A DNA stretch of 64,000 nucleotides. Origin: Palsa-513 sp050010595 (GTDB lineage Bacteria; Actinomycetota; Thermoleophilia; Solirubrobacterales; Solirubrobacteraceae). A program made the translations under genes and the position numbers. The notes below the pieces were generated by a model. It did not search any database. It saw only the letters and a list, made by a program, of their open reading frames with translations, and was not told the origin of the DNA. The DNA lies in assembly GCA_050010595.1 (NCBI GenBank), contig JBEKKS010000008.1, positions 1 to 64,000 of the forward strand, written 5' to 3'. This document shows positions 63,736 through 64,000 of this stretch, one piece after another. Within the stretch, counting starts at the first letter, position 1. The number at the start of each line of letters is the position of its first letter.

Positions 63736-64000
63736 CTAGATGCCGCCGGCCATAGCCGGCAAGATCACCAGCACGTCCTGCGGGCCGACAGCAGTGTCGA
63801 GCCCGTCGAGCACGCGGACATCCTCATCGTTGAGATAGACGTTGACGTAGCGGTTGAGCTCCCCCTCAGTGCTGAAGAGCTGTGACTCGGTCGCAGGGTG
63901 AGCTGCCACGAGGCTGCGCAGGATCTCGCGCACATCGGCGCCGTCTGCTTGGACCTCACGCTCACCTCCGACCGAGGCGCGCAAAACCGGTGGAATCTTG
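63736..64000 (-). CDS. cysO: sulfur-carrier protein CysO (ubiquitin-like), 5' end beyond window
   Basis: The visible 88 residues start KIPPVLRASVGGEREV, then REILRSLVAAHPATESQLF and NRYVNVYLNDEDVRVLDGLDT, a ubiquitin-like MoaD/ThiS fold. The tail is AMAGGI, so the Gly-Gly is followed by one Ile that must be removed before thiocarboxylate can form. The true start lies upstream of the window. Stop is 20 bases before the cysM start. Confidence 0.9.
   Translation of the reverse strand, partial: KIPPVLRASVGGEREVQADGADVREILRSLVAAHPATESQLFSTEGELNRYVNVYLNDEDVRVLDGLDTAVGPQDVLVILPAMAGGI

Overview
This window is chromosomal DNA from a high-GC actinobacterium. Many starts are GTG or TTG, genes overlap by 4 bases, and the marker clusters are actinobacterial: fabD-fabH-acpP-fabF, rplM-rpsI-glmM-glmS-acpS-nnr-alr, and cysO-cysM-mec. 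An F420-type Ddn-like enzyme, a secreted serpin, secreted collagen-like proteins and a UDPGP-type uridylyltransferase together fit a soil Thermoleophilia lineage (Solirubrobacterales or Gaiellales-like). That placement is inference from gene content; there is no rRNA here. No phage, transposase or CRISPR array was seen, so this is mostly housekeeping sequence.

Layout. 1-9.6 kb: partial tRNA-His, a hypothetical gene, a glutathionyl-hydroquinone reductase, the fatty-acid initiation operon with a TetR gene, a Ddn-like enzyme, an AI-2E-type exporter, an ArsB-like permease with a universal stress protein, and tRNA-Arg. 9.8-19.5 kb: serpin, then a sugar-uptake cluster (binding protein, permease, ATPase, galactokinase) facing a xylulokinase-like kinase and an aldo/keto reductase, then a UTP-glucose-1-P uridylyltransferase and tRNA-Pro. 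19.5-28.4 kb: DUF1015, a CoA-type Nudix hydrolase, a small Rossmann protein, an ECF sigma factor fused in one operon to an Ogt alkyltransferase, a GT-C membrane protein, thioredoxin reductase, a membrane-lipid pair and a class-I amidotransferase. 28.4-32.4 kb: cytochrome c oxidase genes coxB-ctaD-ctaB plus two small membrane proteins.

32.4-44 kb: CBS and zinc-ribbon proteins, two secreted low-complexity proteins, then a long minus-strand run from rplM down to a HIT hydrolase that links ribosome, UDP-GlcNAc synthesis, ACP activation, NAD(P)H repair and D-alanine supply. 44-54.7 kb: guaA, GuaB3, 1-phosphofructokinase, a D,D-carboxypeptidase, pyrF, a cation efflux protein, rdgB, rph and murI. 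54.7-64 kb: a GT4 glycosyltransferase, a zinc-ribbon protein, an HDAC-like amidohydrolase, nadB, several uncharacterised genes, a decayed GNAT gene and a cysteine-synthesis cluster using a sulfur-carrier protein.

The more unusual signals are non-coding or architectural. They are: an 11-mer shared by three intergenic regions; a minus-strand terminator far upstream of its gene; a terminator hairpin inside the annotated start of an ABC permease; three perfect palindromes side by side after guaA; a hairpin plus U-tract abutting the rplM start; a 140-residue acidic extension on ribosomal protein S9; and a CysO-type carrier that ends in Gly-Gly-Ile.
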